Assembly: GCA_913060645.1 (NCBI GenBank)
Contig: CAJXSW010000003.1
Coordinates: 1 to 61,420 of the forward strand
Source of the DNA: an uncultured Dokdonia sp.
Lineage (GTDB): Bacteria > Bacteroidota > Bacteroidia > Flavobacteriales > Flavobacteriaceae
Direction of reading: 5' to 3'
DNA length: 61,420 nt
A program made the translations under genes and the position numbers. Shown here one piece after another: positions 1 through 8,034 of the stretch (position 1 is the first letter of the stretch; each line of letters opens with the position of its first letter). Below the pieces are notes generated by a model, which saw nothing but the letters and a program-made list of their open reading frames with translations, had not been told where the DNA came from and searched no databases.

Positions 1-41
1 GGAGTCCGTCTCGTGGGCTCGGAGATGTGTACAAGAGACAG
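1..41 (+). other. Nextera adapter left on the contig (not genomic)
   Basis: Positions 8-41 match the Nextera read-2 transposase adapter, ending in the 19-base mosaic end, with one difference (C at 32 where the mosaic end has T). Bases 1-7 (GGAGTCC) match the last seven bases of the commonly used i7 index N705. Genomic sequence starts at about 42. Confidence 0.95.
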
Positions 42-199
42 AATTCCTTTATCGCAGGAATTAAAGGCCATTCTTCTTTAGGCATAGTCACTCCCAAAGG
101 ACAACCAGCAGAAATGAAAAAAGATAATGGCTTTTTGTCATTTGATAATGATTGACTTAAAAATTTTATTTGTTTAATTGGGTCGTGCGTGTTTGACAT
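42..199 (-). CDS. 5' fragment of an unidentified protein, possibly SIR2-like NADase
   Basis: An open frame starts at ATG 199-197 and runs off the genomic part of the contig after 52 codons, so only the N-terminus is present. The visible protein has a hydrophobic strand followed by FFISAGCPLGV (residues 27-37), then a PLIPAIKE stretch. This resembles the first strand and Rossmann loop of SIR2-family NADase domains, which usually read FFxGAGxS; here the first Gly would be Ser. Proteins of this kind are often defence effectors or have a C-terminal effector domain, but nothing beyond residue 52 can be seen. The CDS call is fair and the family assignment is weak. Confidence 0.5.
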
Positions 200-514
200 T
201 TTCTATTATAGGTTTACGAGTTCTTTATAATTCAATTTGGCTAATTTATTTTATCTATAATTATCTTGGGTATTGTTTTTTGACACATTCACACTTTGGT
301 GACAATAAATAGTGCTTTCATAGCATTGTTTATTCCGATCAAAGCACCATATCTAATAGTTGGCCAGATAAACCACTAAACCACAGCACCTCAAATCATC
401 AGCCTACTAAAATACACTACTACAACCAATCTCCTTTACGCATTTCCTCATTATAGCCATATTTATACAAGATATTTTTAATAATACCTTGGGAAGTGGT
501 GTGGTTGCTCACAT

Positions 515-524
515 TTTCGCGAAA
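515..524. repeat. TTTCGCGAAA palindrome
   Basis: Perfect core inside the repeat unit just downstream of the terminator's T-run; flanks GCGT on the right match the usual element and the left flank (ACAT) has decayed. Confidence 0.9.
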
Positions 525-532
525 GCGTATCA

Positions 533-568
533 CAAAAAAAATCGGCTACCCTGTGAAGGATAACCGAT
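533..568 (-). terminator. Intrinsic terminator of the GLPGLI/outer-membrane operon
   Basis: Read on the minus strand, ATCGGTTATCCT pairs with AGGGTAGCCGAT (allowing G-U) and is followed by a run of eight T. It lies 34 bases past the stop codon of the gene ending at 602. Confidence 0.85.
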
Positions 569-601
569 GTGATGTAATGAAATAGATTAATGATGTCTTT
601 T

Positions 602-1408
602 TTATTGATCTCCAAAGACTTCTAAGTAATTGTCTCGCTCACTAAACGGGTGTACTGTGATGCCAAATTTTTTTCCTTGTACCTTCATGGCATTATCATA
701 CGCTTGAATATCTTCTTTTTGCAGCTTCTTGTACTGCGTGAATGAGATAAAATCTTGCTCTTTGGTCAATAGTATTTTGTGTGTAGATGGGACTTGTACA
801 TGCTGTACGGGAAACTCAATTCCCTTAAAGATAAATTGTACAAAACGATCATTTGAGCTTGCTTCTAAAATCATCCCTGGGAGTCCCTGTAACTTCCATG
901 GTCCATAAGGTAGCGGTATCTGGGTGGTGTACCAGCAAGTGTATGTTCTCCCTCTAAACGTGGTGGTTGCTTTGAGGCATTGAAACTTGCCTATTTGTTT
1001 GGTGTCATTAGATAGTTGCCACTGCAATTTAGGTAATGATTCCTTTGTGTATAATAAACCTGCTGTTAAGCTAAATGCATTACTAGAATACATACTGTCT
1101 GTACGTTTATTCATATACACTTGTAATCCCTGCTTTCTAGTTTTCTGGACATCACTAAAATTTACAGCTTCTATTATGAGTTCTGCCCCAGCGTTCTGAT
1201 TTTGAACTTTGCTGCCGTCAGATAGGCCTAGAGAATCTTTGGCAGTTACAAAGTGAGCGGTGGTAGGCTCAAAAACTAAGTAAGCGTTATAGCTTTCATC
1301 ATAATGATTATCAATGTGGTCATAATAAATAATGCCCGTTTGAGCATTTTGAGAGGAAGCGAGATGTACACTTGAAATCAAGATTAAAAGGAGTAGTGTT
1401 TTTTTCAT
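602..1408 (-). CDS. GLPGLI family secreted protein
   Basis: A 268-residue protein with a signal peptide (MKKTLLLLILISSVHLASSQ). Near residues 170-182 it has GPWKLQGLPGMILEA, the motif that names the GLPGLI family (TIGR01200), a Bacteroidetes group of exported proteins of unknown function. It starts 18 bases after the 840-residue outer-membrane protein, so the two are probably co-transcribed. GLPGLI genes are commonly found beside such barrel proteins, suggesting a joint envelope role. The gene ends in the terminator at 533-568. Confidence 0.9.
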   Translation of the reverse strand: MKKTLLLLILISSVHLASSQNAQTGIIYYDHIDNHYDESYNAYLVFEPTTAHFVTAKDSLGLSDGSKVQNQNAGAELIIEAVNFSDVQKTRKQGLQVYMNKRTDSMYSSNAFSLTAGLLYTKESLPKLQWQLSNDTKQIGKFQCLKATTTFRGRTYTCWYTTQIPLPYGPWKLQGLPGMILEASSNDRFVQFIFKGIEFPVQHVQVPSTHKILLTKEQDFISFTQYKKLQKEDIQAYDNAMKVQGKKFGITVHPFSERDNYLEVFGDQ

Positions 1409-1426
1409 GGTGATAGTATTGATGGA

Positions 1427-3949
1427 TTAAAATATATACTTAACGCTAGCAAACGTATAGAACGGTACTAGCGGGATTGATGTGATGGATGTAAAAAATG
1501 AATTACGTTGTTGATATAAAAATTGGTTCTCACCCAAAAGGTTATTCACCGTAATTCCATAAGAGAAATTACTCTTATCTGGGGTATAATTTAAGTTGGT
1601 ATTTACAATGTTATAGTAATTATTATCAAACTCATAAAATCCTCCATTGAGGTCAAAGGTGATCTCTTTATTTACATTCCAAGTAAAGTCTGCAATGAGG
1701 TTTTTTGAGTCAAATGCAGAAGAGATATTTTCTGTCTTTTGAGTATTTCTTAGATATTCGGCTTTAATATTAAAGTTAAATGGAGACGAGAAGTAGGAGG
1801 TAAACTCTGCAGTGTATGTACTATTATAAATGTCTGTTTCACTAGAAATAGTCCCATTTAATGGTATGGTAGAGAACGACTGGATGGTTTCAAACTTTAA
1901 GCCAACGGTCTTAATCAATAGTATAAGCTGCTCTTTAAAAGTGTAGTTTTTACCTAATCTAGATACTAGAAACAAATTATTGAAATTGATATTATCTTCT
2001 AGTGAGTAGTTTTCTAATAGAGAGTTTTTTGACTTTGTGTATGTAAATGAGAGTTCGTTGTTATAGGTGTTCTTTTTGTTCTTGTTGTTTAAGCGAAATT
2101 TAAAATACTCGAAGTTAAGAGGTTCAAATAGACGGCCGCCACGTGTGAGTGTATTATTATTAGTTAAGTAGTAATTTTCTAAGAAATTACGGTTAGGTAA
2201 GAACTCTTGTTTTTTTGCATATGATAGCTCAAGCTCGCCGTAGAAGTTGAGAAGAAGCGCTGCATTGTAGTTTAATAATGGTTTTTTGATTTTATCTAGC
2301 TTAAAGTTGTTCTGACTGATTCCTCCTTTCAATTCTATTCTTTTTGAGATTTTATAGTATAGCCGTGAGTCAAAAATGAGTGAGCTTCTTTTAAAACGTA
2401 TGTTGTTTCCTGTGGTACTGGTACTAGGAGGTAATGAGATGTCAAAGTCTTCTGTGTTGTTTTTATAGATAGTCTTAAACGTTCCTTTTAATTTTCTTGT
2501 AAAAAAATAGCTCGCTTCTGTCTGGATATCTATAAATCTAAAGTCACGTTGTATATCTTGATAGATAGCAGCGTCGCTTGTAAAGAACGAACTGAGGTTC
2601 TCAGAGTTGATGGTAATGTCTTCTTTTGACCTTGCATACCCTATGTCTACCAAGTTGTTGAGTACAAGTCCATTTTTTAAGCGGGTAGTGTACAATAAAT
2701 TATTATAGATGGAAGTCCTCTTGCTCTCTATGGCATCTGTGGTATTGCTATCATTAAATAAGGCTGCAGAAGTAGAGGAGGAGGAGCCCAATTTATAATT
2801 GAGAGTGTTTACAAAATAATGATCATCGGTGCCGTCATATTTCAACTCTAGATCACCTTCAAATAACAAATTCCTTTTCTTGTTATTATTAATTTCTGTT
2901 TGAGATTCATCTTGAAATATAAAATCTGTTCTAGTAAATGATTCTTGTTTTTGGGTGTCAATACCAATAAAATTAGAGCTCCTCAACGCAATTTTTTTAA
3001 TTTTCTTATTGATTAAAAAAGTATTGCTGAATCCATCATTGAAGTTTGTGATTTCTGGAGTGAGAGGTACGTCTATATTTTTAACCGAGTATAATGGAAG
3101 GTCATAGGTTTCATTATCATTATTTGAGAAAGAAATAGGGATGGACTTATCACCTAAGGTGGAGAATTCTTGCGCATTGAGAAATTTGATTCTCTTTTTT
3201 ATGAGCGCTAGATTAAGTCGCTCATCTATCTCTTGATTGCTATCAAAACTATCACCATAGCCTGCTTCTATATTACCAAACCAAATATTCTTAAAATCAT
3301 CTTTAACCTTTAAGTTGAGTGCTATTTTATCTGATTTTTGAGTTTTTTTAAGAACGGTATTTTCTTCAAAATTTTTGAGCACCTGTATATCTTTCAGAAC
3401 CATAGATCTCAAGTTTTTTGAGATAAATGTGTACTGATCATCAGCTAGGTCATCACCATCTATTAATATCTTTTCAATTTCCTTATTCCAGTATTTAATT
3501 CTACCCTCATTATCTATAGACATTCCCGGTATTTTCTTGAGAGTTTGCTCTATACTTTCTGTTTTTGTGATGTTATAGTTTTGGATATTAAGGTTTGTAG
3601 TGTCTCTATTTATCCTTTTTGAAACAAGTACTACTTCCTTCAGATTTTCTTTCTTAGGAGTTAAGTTGAACACTATTTCTTCTTGACTAGAGGCATCTAA
3701 AGTTTTCTCTACATCTTCAAAAAATAAGGATGAGATTTTTACATAAAAGCTACCTGGGGTTTTTTTAAATGAAAATTTACCATCATTATCTGTGTACTGG
3801 TAGCTGATGATCGTTTTATCTGAGGAGAGTAATGAGGCAAGTACATTCGATACTGGTTTTTGATCACCATCGAGTACTAGTCCGTTGATTTTAGAACTCT
3901 GCGAAAAGCATGCAAAAGAAATAAATAAAAAGATAAACGTGTATTTCAT
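1427..3949 (-). CDS. Outer-membrane beta-barrel protein with carboxypeptidase-like regulatory domain (TonB-receptor-like)
   Basis: An 840-residue exported protein. After a signal peptide (about 1-17) comes a CarboxypepD_reg-like beta-sandwich (about 20-95, with the INGLVLDGDQKPVSNV start typical of the domain). A plug-like segment follows (about 115-210, containing LKKIPGMSIDNEGRIKYW and ILIDGDDL). The remaining 600 residues alternate aromatic strands and polar loops, as in a barrel, and the protein ends in an aromatic residue (VKYIF). This is the architecture of TonB-dependent-receptor relatives that accompany GLPGLI proteins. No substrate can be named. First gene of the two-gene unit with the GLPGLI gene. 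Confidence 0.85.
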   Translation of the reverse strand: MKYTFIFLFISFACFSQSSKINGLVLDGDQKPVSNVLASLLSSDKTIISYQYTDNDGKFSFKKTPGSFYVKISSLFFEDVEKTLDASSQEEIVFNLTPKKENLKEVVLVSKRINRDTTNLNIQNYNITKTESIEQTLKKIPGMSIDNEGRIKYWNKEIEKILIDGDDLADDQYTFISKNLRSMVLKDIQVLKNFEENTVLKKTQKSDKIALNLKVKDDFKNIWFGNIEAGYGDSFDSNQEIDERLNLALIKKRIKFLNAQEFSTLGDKSIPISFSNNDNETYDLPLYSVKNIDVPLTPEITNFNDGFSNTFLINKKIKKIALRSSNFIGIDTQKQESFTRTDFIFQDESQTEINNNKKRNLLFEGDLELKYDGTDDHYFVNTLNYKLGSSSSTSAALFNDSNTTDAIESKRTSIYNNLLYTTRLKNGLVLNNLVDIGYARSKEDITINSENLSSFFTSDAAIYQDIQRDFRFIDIQTEASYFFTRKLKGTFKTIYKNNTEDFDISLPPSTSTTGNNIRFKRSSLIFDSRLYYKISKRIELKGGISQNNFKLDKIKKPLLNYNAALLLNFYGELELSYAKKQEFLPNRNFLENYYLTNNNTLTRGGRLFEPLNFEYFKFRLNNKNKKNTYNNELSFTYTKSKNSLLENYSLEDNINFNNLFLVSRLGKNYTFKEQLILLIKTVGLKFETIQSFSTIPLNGTISSETDIYNSTYTAEFTSYFSSPFNFNIKAEYLRNTQKTENISSAFDSKNLIADFTWNVNKEITFDLNGGFYEFDNNYYNIVNTNLNYTPDKSNFSYGITVNNLLGENQFLYQQRNSFFTSITSIPLVPFYTFASVKYIF

Positions 3950-4356
3950 TTGTTATGCTTCCTGAATAGGGTGAAATGCATTCATTAGAATTGCCTAGAT
4001 GCTGTTATTTAAAACTGATTTTGAAATGAAGGTACTTGATTTTATTTAAAAAATCGACCTATCTGTTGTTTAATTAGCTGATTTAAAGGTATGTGTATTT
4101 ATTTTTAAAAAAAATGTAAGTTTTGAAATAGTGTGATTTTCATATTTTGAGAGCAAGGCTAAATGATTGTGAAGCTTAATGTTTTTAAGGGTTGTAAGGT
4201 ATTTATTACAAACTAAAATTGAGTGAATTTTAGTTTTAAATAGCCTTATTTTCAACAAGAAAGTAGCGTATAAAACTGTTTTTCAGATTGTTGTGTTTTT
4301 TTTAATTAAAATTAATCTCTACATTGTACACTCAATTAATCTAAAATCTTTTTATT
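3950..4356. other. Intergenic region between divergent genes
   Basis: About 400 very AT-rich bases separating the minus-strand barrel gene from the plus-strand small secreted protein. It should hold both promoters, but I find no perfect TTG/TAnnTTTG pair. A 62-codon minus-strand open frame here (4070-4258) has no recognisable features and is not called. Confidence 0.5.
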
Positions 4357-4629
4357 ATGAAACAATTATTTTATGTGTGTGCAGTATTAATGTTTAGTAC
4401 TTCTATGACATTTGCGTCTACGGGTGAAAAAGTAACTGAAGAAAAAGTCGCTAAGAAAAACTTAGTTAAAATTGAAAAGGTGTCTGAAACTTCTGTAGAT
4501 GGTGTTTTGTTTACAACTTACAGGGGAAGGTGTTTAGATGGAAGGACATTTCTTCTGGAGGCGGATAGTTTAGAGCAAGCTCAAGATTTTGTAAATACTT
4601 TTTGTAGAGCTACTAATGACATGCAATAA
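4357..4629 (+). CDS. Small secreted protein of unknown function
   Basis: A 90-residue protein with a clear signal peptide (MKQLFYVCAVLMFSTSMTFAS; cleavage likely after residue 20). The mature part is short, Lys/Glu rich at first, then VDGVLFTTYRGRCLDGRTFLLEAD and a final FCRATNDMQ. Its two cysteines (in GRC and FCR) could form a disulfide after export. I do not recognise the family. It stands alone, with its own terminator at 4681-4714, so it is likely a monocistronic gene. The signal peptide and terminator make it a real gene rather than a chance frame. Confidence 0.75.
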   Translation: MKQLFYVCAVLMFSTSMTFASTGEKVTEEKVAKKNLVKIEKVSETSVDGVLFTTYRGRCLDGRTFLLEADSLEQAQDFVNTFCRATNDMQ

Positions 4630-4680
4630 GTGAATATCATCAAAAGAAGTGATTTTTTTAATTTTTAGAGCTTATTTTAT

Positions 4681-4714
4681 AATCCAGCCGACTTTTAGTT
4701 GAGCTGGATTTTTT
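4681..4714 (+). terminator. Intrinsic terminator of the small secreted protein gene
   Basis: AATCCAGC (4681-4688) pairs exactly with GCTGGATT (4703-4710), followed by a T-run to 4714. Confidence 0.88.
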
Positions 4715-4781
4715 GTGGTTGCTCACATTTTCGCAAAAGCGTACCACAAAAAAATCGGCTACCCTATGAAGGATAACCGAT
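4715..4781 (-). repeat. Palindrome-plus-terminator unit, copy 2
   Basis: Second copy of the unit at 501-568. The palindrome core has changed to TTTCGCAAAA (one G to A), while the outer arms GTGGT/ACCAC are perfect in this copy. It follows the pnp stop codon on the minus strand and touches the T-run of the plus-strand terminator. Confidence 0.85.
4748..4781 (-). terminator. Intrinsic terminator of pnp
   Basis: On the minus strand ATCGGTTATCCT pairs with AGGGTAGCCGAT and is followed by seven T. It is practically the same hairpin as at 533-568. Confidence 0.85.
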
Positions 4782-4832
4782 TTTCTATTATTGATTAGTG
4801 TAAGTGTTTAATGACTTACAGCTATATGAGAA

Positions 4833-7058
4833 TTAATCTCTCTTACGATCGTCACGTCTGTTATCGCGACCACCACGGTTGTCACGACCACCACGATCGT
4901 TACTGCGCTCTCTAGGAGCTGGTGCAGTATAACCTTCTGGCTTGTCTAGTAATGCCTTGCGAGATACTTTCTCCTTGCGTGTGCGCTTGTCTATACCGAA
5001 GTATTTTACTTCAAGCTCTTCACCCATAGAAAGTACGTCACTAGCATTTTCTGTACGTTCCCAAGCGATCTCAGATACGTGTAATAATACCTCATTACCT
5101 GGAGCGTCAAGATATTCTACTACTGCACCAAAGTCTAGCATCTTGATTACCTTTGCCTTATATGTGTTACCCACAACTGGCTTAAATGTGATAGAGTCTA
5201 TCTTTGCAAGTACGGCGTTGATACCTTCTTGACCTGTTCCTAAGATTTCTACGATACCTTCTTCTGTTACTGGATCTTCGTTTATCACGATGGTAGTTCC
5301 AGTTTCTTTTTGAAGTTCTTGTATTACTTTTCCTCCTGGGCCTATTAACGCACCAATGAATTCATTAGGAATACGTACACCTACCATTTTAGGAGCGTAT
5401 TCTTTTACGTCCTCACGTGGAGCTGCAATTGTTTCTGTAATCTTATCAAGGATATGTAAACGACCTGCACGTGCTTGTTGTAATGCATTTACAAGAATCT
5501 CGTATGACAATCCTTTTACTTTAATGTCCATCTGGCAAGCCGTAATACCGTCTGCCGTTCCTGTTACTTTAAAGTCCATGTCTCCTAAGTGATCTTCATC
5601 TCCAAGGATATCAGAAAGTACTGCATACTTTCCAGAAGCACCGTCAGATATAAGACCCATTGCGATACCAGAAACTGGCTTCGTCATCTGGATACCTGCA
5701 TCCATCATTGCCATAGTACCTGCACAAACTGTTGCCATAGATGAAGAACCGTTTGATTCTAACACCTCAGACACTACACGTACTGTATAAGGACAATCTG
5801 CTGGGATCATTCCTTTAAGACCACGTTGAGCAAGGTTACCGTGACCTACCTCACGACGTGAAGTACCACGTATAGGTCTTGCCTCACCTGTACAGAAAGG
5901 AGGGAAATTATAGTGAAGGTAGAAGTTTTCTTCTCCTTCATATGATGGCATATCTATTTTATTTGCATCTCTAGAAGTACCTAGTGTTACTGTAGCAAGT
6001 GCCTGAGTTTCTCCACGTGTGAAAATTGCAGATCCGTGTACAGATGGTAAGTAATCTACCTCACTCCAGATAGGGCGTATCTCTGTAGTCTTACGACCAT
6101 CAAGACGAAGTCCTTCATTAAGTGTAAGATCACGTATTGCAGCCTTTTCGGCAGCACGGTAATACTTAGATACAAGATCACCAAAGTCTTCAAGTTCTTC
6201 CTCAGAAAAACTTGCTTTGATTTCTTCTTTAATTTCTTTAAAAGCAGCGCTACGCTCATGTTTTGCAGATCCGGCTTGTGCGATTGCATATACCTTATCA
6301 TACGCCATGTCGTGTACCTTTTGCTTAAGGTCTGCATCTTCTCTTTCTGCTGGGTACTCACGTACTTCTTTTTTACCAAAAGCTTCTGCAAGACGAAGCT
6401 GTGCAGCACACTGTACTTTAATGTGATCGTGAGCAAATTTAATTGCGTCTGCCATTTCTTCTTCAGAAATTTCATCCATCTCACCTTCTACCATCATTAC
6501 AGAATCTGCCGAAGCTCCAATCATCATATCGATGTCAGACTCTTCTAGCTGAGCTCTTGTAGGGTTAATAATAAACTCACCGTTTACACGTCCTACTCTA
6601 GCCTCAGAGATAGCACACTCAAATGGGAAGTCAGATAATTGGATAGCAGCACTTGCTGCAAGACCTGCCATTGCATCTGGCATAACGTCATCATCATGAG
6701 ACATTAACTGGATCATCACCTGAGTTTCAGAGTGGTAATCTTTTGGGAATAATGGACGTAGCACACGATCCACAAGACGCATTGTTAATACTTCACCGTC
6801 AGATGGACGAGCTTCTCTTTTAAAGAAACCACCTGGGTAACGACCTGCTGCTGCAAACTTCTCACGGTAATCTACCGTAAGTGGTAAGAAGTCAAGATCT
6901 TTTGCTTCGTAGTTTGATACTACAGTACAAAGCAACATACACTTTCCAGACTGTACTACTACAGATCCGTGTGCTTGCTTTGCAAGTTTTCCTGTTTCGA
7001 TAGAGATTTCTCTTCCATCACCAAGGTCAATGACCTCTTTGTAAACCTTTGGAATCAT
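4833..7058 (-). CDS. pnp: Polynucleotide phosphorylase
   Basis: 741 residues; 3'-5' phosphorolytic exoribonuclease of mRNA decay. Two RNase PH-like core domains span about 1-230 and 310-545, joined by an all-helical linker. A KH domain follows ([20 protein letters not shown], about 560-620), then an S1 domain ([21 protein letters not shown], about 625-700). The tail is unusually rich in Arg, Gly and Asp (repeats of DNRGG/DRGGR), a likely flexible RNA- or partner-binding extension. It lies downstream of rpsO in the same orientation, the common bacterial order, but an rpsO terminator and a 400-base leader lie between, so it can be transcribed or regulated separately. Confidence 0.98.
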   Translation of the reverse strand: MIPKVYKEVIDLGDGREISIETGKLAKQAHGSVVVQSGKCMLLCTVVSNYEAKDLDFLPLTVDYREKFAAAGRYPGGFFKREARPSDGEVLTMRLVDRVLRPLFPKDYHSETQVMIQLMSHDDDVMPDAMAGLAASAAIQLSDFPFECAISEARVGRVNGEFIINPTRAQLEESDIDMMIGASADSVMMVEGEMDEISEEEMADAIKFAHDHIKVQCAAQLRLAEAFGKKEVREYPAEREDADLKQKVHDMAYDKVYAIAQAGSAKHERSAAFKEIKEEIKASFSEEELEDFGDLVSKYYRAAEKAAIRDLTLNEGLRLDGRKTTEIRPIWSEVDYLPSVHGSAIFTRGETQALATVTLGTSRDANKIDMPSYEGEENFYLHYNFPPFCTGEARPIRGTSRREVGHGNLAQRGLKGMIPADCPYTVRVVSEVLESNGSSSMATVCAGTMAMMDAGIQMTKPVSGIAMGLISDGASGKYAVLSDILGDEDHLGDMDFKVTGTADGITACQMDIKVKGLSYEILVNALQQARAGRLHILDKITETIAAPREDVKEYAPKMVGVRIPNEFIGALIGPGGKVIQELQKETGTTIVINEDPVTEEGIVEILGTGQEGINAVLAKIDSITFKPVVGNTYKAKVIKMLDFGAVVEYLDAPGNEVLLHVSEIAWERTENASDVLSMGEELEVKYFGIDKRTRKEKVSRKALLDKPEGYTAPAPRERSNDRGGRDNRGGRDNRRDDRKRD

Positions 7059-7125
7059 AAAATTTGTTTTTCACCTCGATCTATGTCGAGATATTCTCAC
7101 GTGCAAAGGATTATTGTAATCCCGC

Positions 7126-7135
7126 TTTCGCGAAA
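7126..7135. repeat. TTTCGCGAAA palindrome
   Basis: Perfect core in the pnp leader, 68 bases upstream of the pnp start; the left arm is extended to CGC and the right arm has decayed. Confidence 0.9.
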
Positions 7136-7423
7136 ATTGTTAATGGTAGAATACCCTTCGTGGGTATTCCATGTGTCGTTGCGTTGTGTAGTTGATGTAT
7201 CTGTAAAAAGATACGGGATGATTAAAGGGTAGTTACTTCCCAAAAATCTGACACCAATGAAAAACTAGCTGTGAAAGCTTTCTCTGCCGTTTTGTTATGA
7301 TGTGTAATCATACAAAAGGACTTATGTAATATGTTTTACCTTGAGGCAAAAATCTGAAAATTTTAGTAACTAACCATTACAGTTTAGTAGTACTGTATTT
7401 TCAGAATGTGATCCGTTTTGAAA

Positions 7424-7433
7424 TTTCGCGAAA
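7424..7433. repeat. TTTCGCGAAA palindrome
   Basis: Perfect core with an intact right flank (GCGTA), just past the rpsO terminator on the minus strand. Confidence 0.9.
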
Positions 7434-7468
7434 GCGTATCTCTCAAAACATCGGTATTCAATATATAG

Positions 7469-7496
7469 AAAAAGGGAGCCGTGAGGCTCCCTTTTT
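7469..7496 (-). terminator. Intrinsic terminator of rpsO
   Basis: GGGAGCC (7474-7480) and GGCTCCC (7485-7491) form a GC-rich stem with loop GTGA and flanking A and T runs, so it could act in either direction. It lies just past the rpsO stop. Confidence 0.9.
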
Positions 7497-7505
7497 AAAA
7501 AATTG

Positions 7506-7775
7506 TTATTTACGGATACCTAGTTCCTTAATAATAGCTCTGTAACGTAAAATGTCTTTCTTGATTAAGTAATCAAGTAATGAACGACGCTTACCTACTA
7601 GCATTACTAGTGAACGCTCTGTAACATAATCTTTACGATTTGTTTTCAGGTGGTTTGATAAGTGTGAGATACGTTGTGTAAAGATTGCGATTTGACCTTC
7701 AGCAGATCCTGTATCGTTCTTTCCTTTACCGTGCTTTGCAAAAAGCTCTTGTTTTTGTTCTTTTGTTAAATACAT
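7506..7775 (-). CDS. rpsO: 30S ribosomal protein S15
   Basis: 89 residues, the usual S15 length. The family signature is clear: GKGKNDTGSAEGQIAIFTQRI near the N-terminus, HLKTNRKDYVTERSL in the middle and RRSLLDYLIKKDILRYR near the end. It binds 16S rRNA early in small-subunit assembly. It is followed by a strong terminator and then pnp. A good promoter lies at 7830-7858, giving a leader of about 50 bases. Confidence 0.98.
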   Translation of the reverse strand: MYLTKEQKQELFAKHGKGKNDTGSAEGQIAIFTQRISHLSNHLKTNRKDYVTERSLVMLVGKRRSLLDYLIKKDILRYRAIIKELGIRK

Positions 7776-7829
7776 TCCAGTATTGTTTTAAATGAAATTC
7801 ATGTATATGATAGCGATTCTATCAGCGTG

Positions 7830-7858
7830 CAAAGATACATTATTCTTTGTATTATCAA
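7830..7858 (-). promoter_or_regulatory. rpsO promoter
   Basis: On the minus strand, TTG (7858-7856), 18 bases, then TATCTTTG (7837-7830). This is a perfect match to the Bacteroidetes -33/-7 pattern TTG-N17-23-TAnnTTTG. Confidence 0.75.
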
Positions 7859-7955
7859 ACTGTTGGGGCTTAATTTGCAGTCAATTCTCTAAATAATAGC
7901 TTCTAGCGTTAGTTTTTCAATGAAATTACAAGGTTATGAGTTGTTTGTAAAACAC

Positions 7956-8001
7956 AAAAATCACGTTAAAGGGTATGGGTAATACCGATTAGCGTGATTT
8001 T
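7956..8001 (-). terminator. Intrinsic terminator of the rhodopsin gene
   Basis: Read on the minus strand, AAAATCACG pairs with CGTGATTTT, enclosing a second small hairpin (GGTAT/ATACC), and a T-run follows. It begins 34 bases past the rhodopsin stop and separates this gene from rpsO. Confidence 0.8.
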
Positions 8002-8034
8002 AATGTTGTTGATGTTTTGAGTTACTCTTTATAA

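Larger units (their letters stand above)
501..568 (-). repeat. Palindrome-plus-terminator unit, copy 1
   Basis: This 68-base unit is nearly identical to 4715-4781; I count three substitutions and one deleted A. It consists of a TTTCGCGAAA palindrome and an intrinsic terminator that serves the minus-strand gene ending at 602. Confidence 0.85.
200..601. other. Non-coding gap
   Basis: About 400 AT-rich bases with no convincing gene. The right part (501-568) carries the palindrome-plus-terminator unit described separately. A weak inverted repeat (AATAAA at 304-309 with TTTATT at 329-334) is the only other structure I see. Confidence 0.6.
7059..7505 (-). promoter_or_regulatory. pnp leader / rpsO-pnp intergenic region
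   Basis: About 450 bases without a gene. It contains the rpsO terminator (7469-7496), two TTTCGCGAAA palindromes, and two perfect hairpins close to pnp: GAATACCC/GGGTATTC (7149-7156 with 7162-7169) and GTATCT/AGATAC (7197-7202 with 7209-7214). In E. coli the pnp leader hairpin is an RNase III and PNPase autoregulation target; a similar role here is only an inference. Confidence 0.45.

Noticed and set aside
1427-3949. SusC-type receptor of a polysaccharide utilization locus
   Set aside because: No SusD partner or glycoside hydrolase nearby; the pairing with a GLPGLI gene fits a different group.
4070-4258. 62-codon minus-strand open frame
   Set aside because: Very AT-rich, no signal peptide, motif or start context; lies in a region expected to hold two promoters.
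6056-6484. 142-codon minus-strand frame inside pnp
   Set aside because: Out-of-frame shadow of PNPase, composition dominated by Lys and Leu with no domain.
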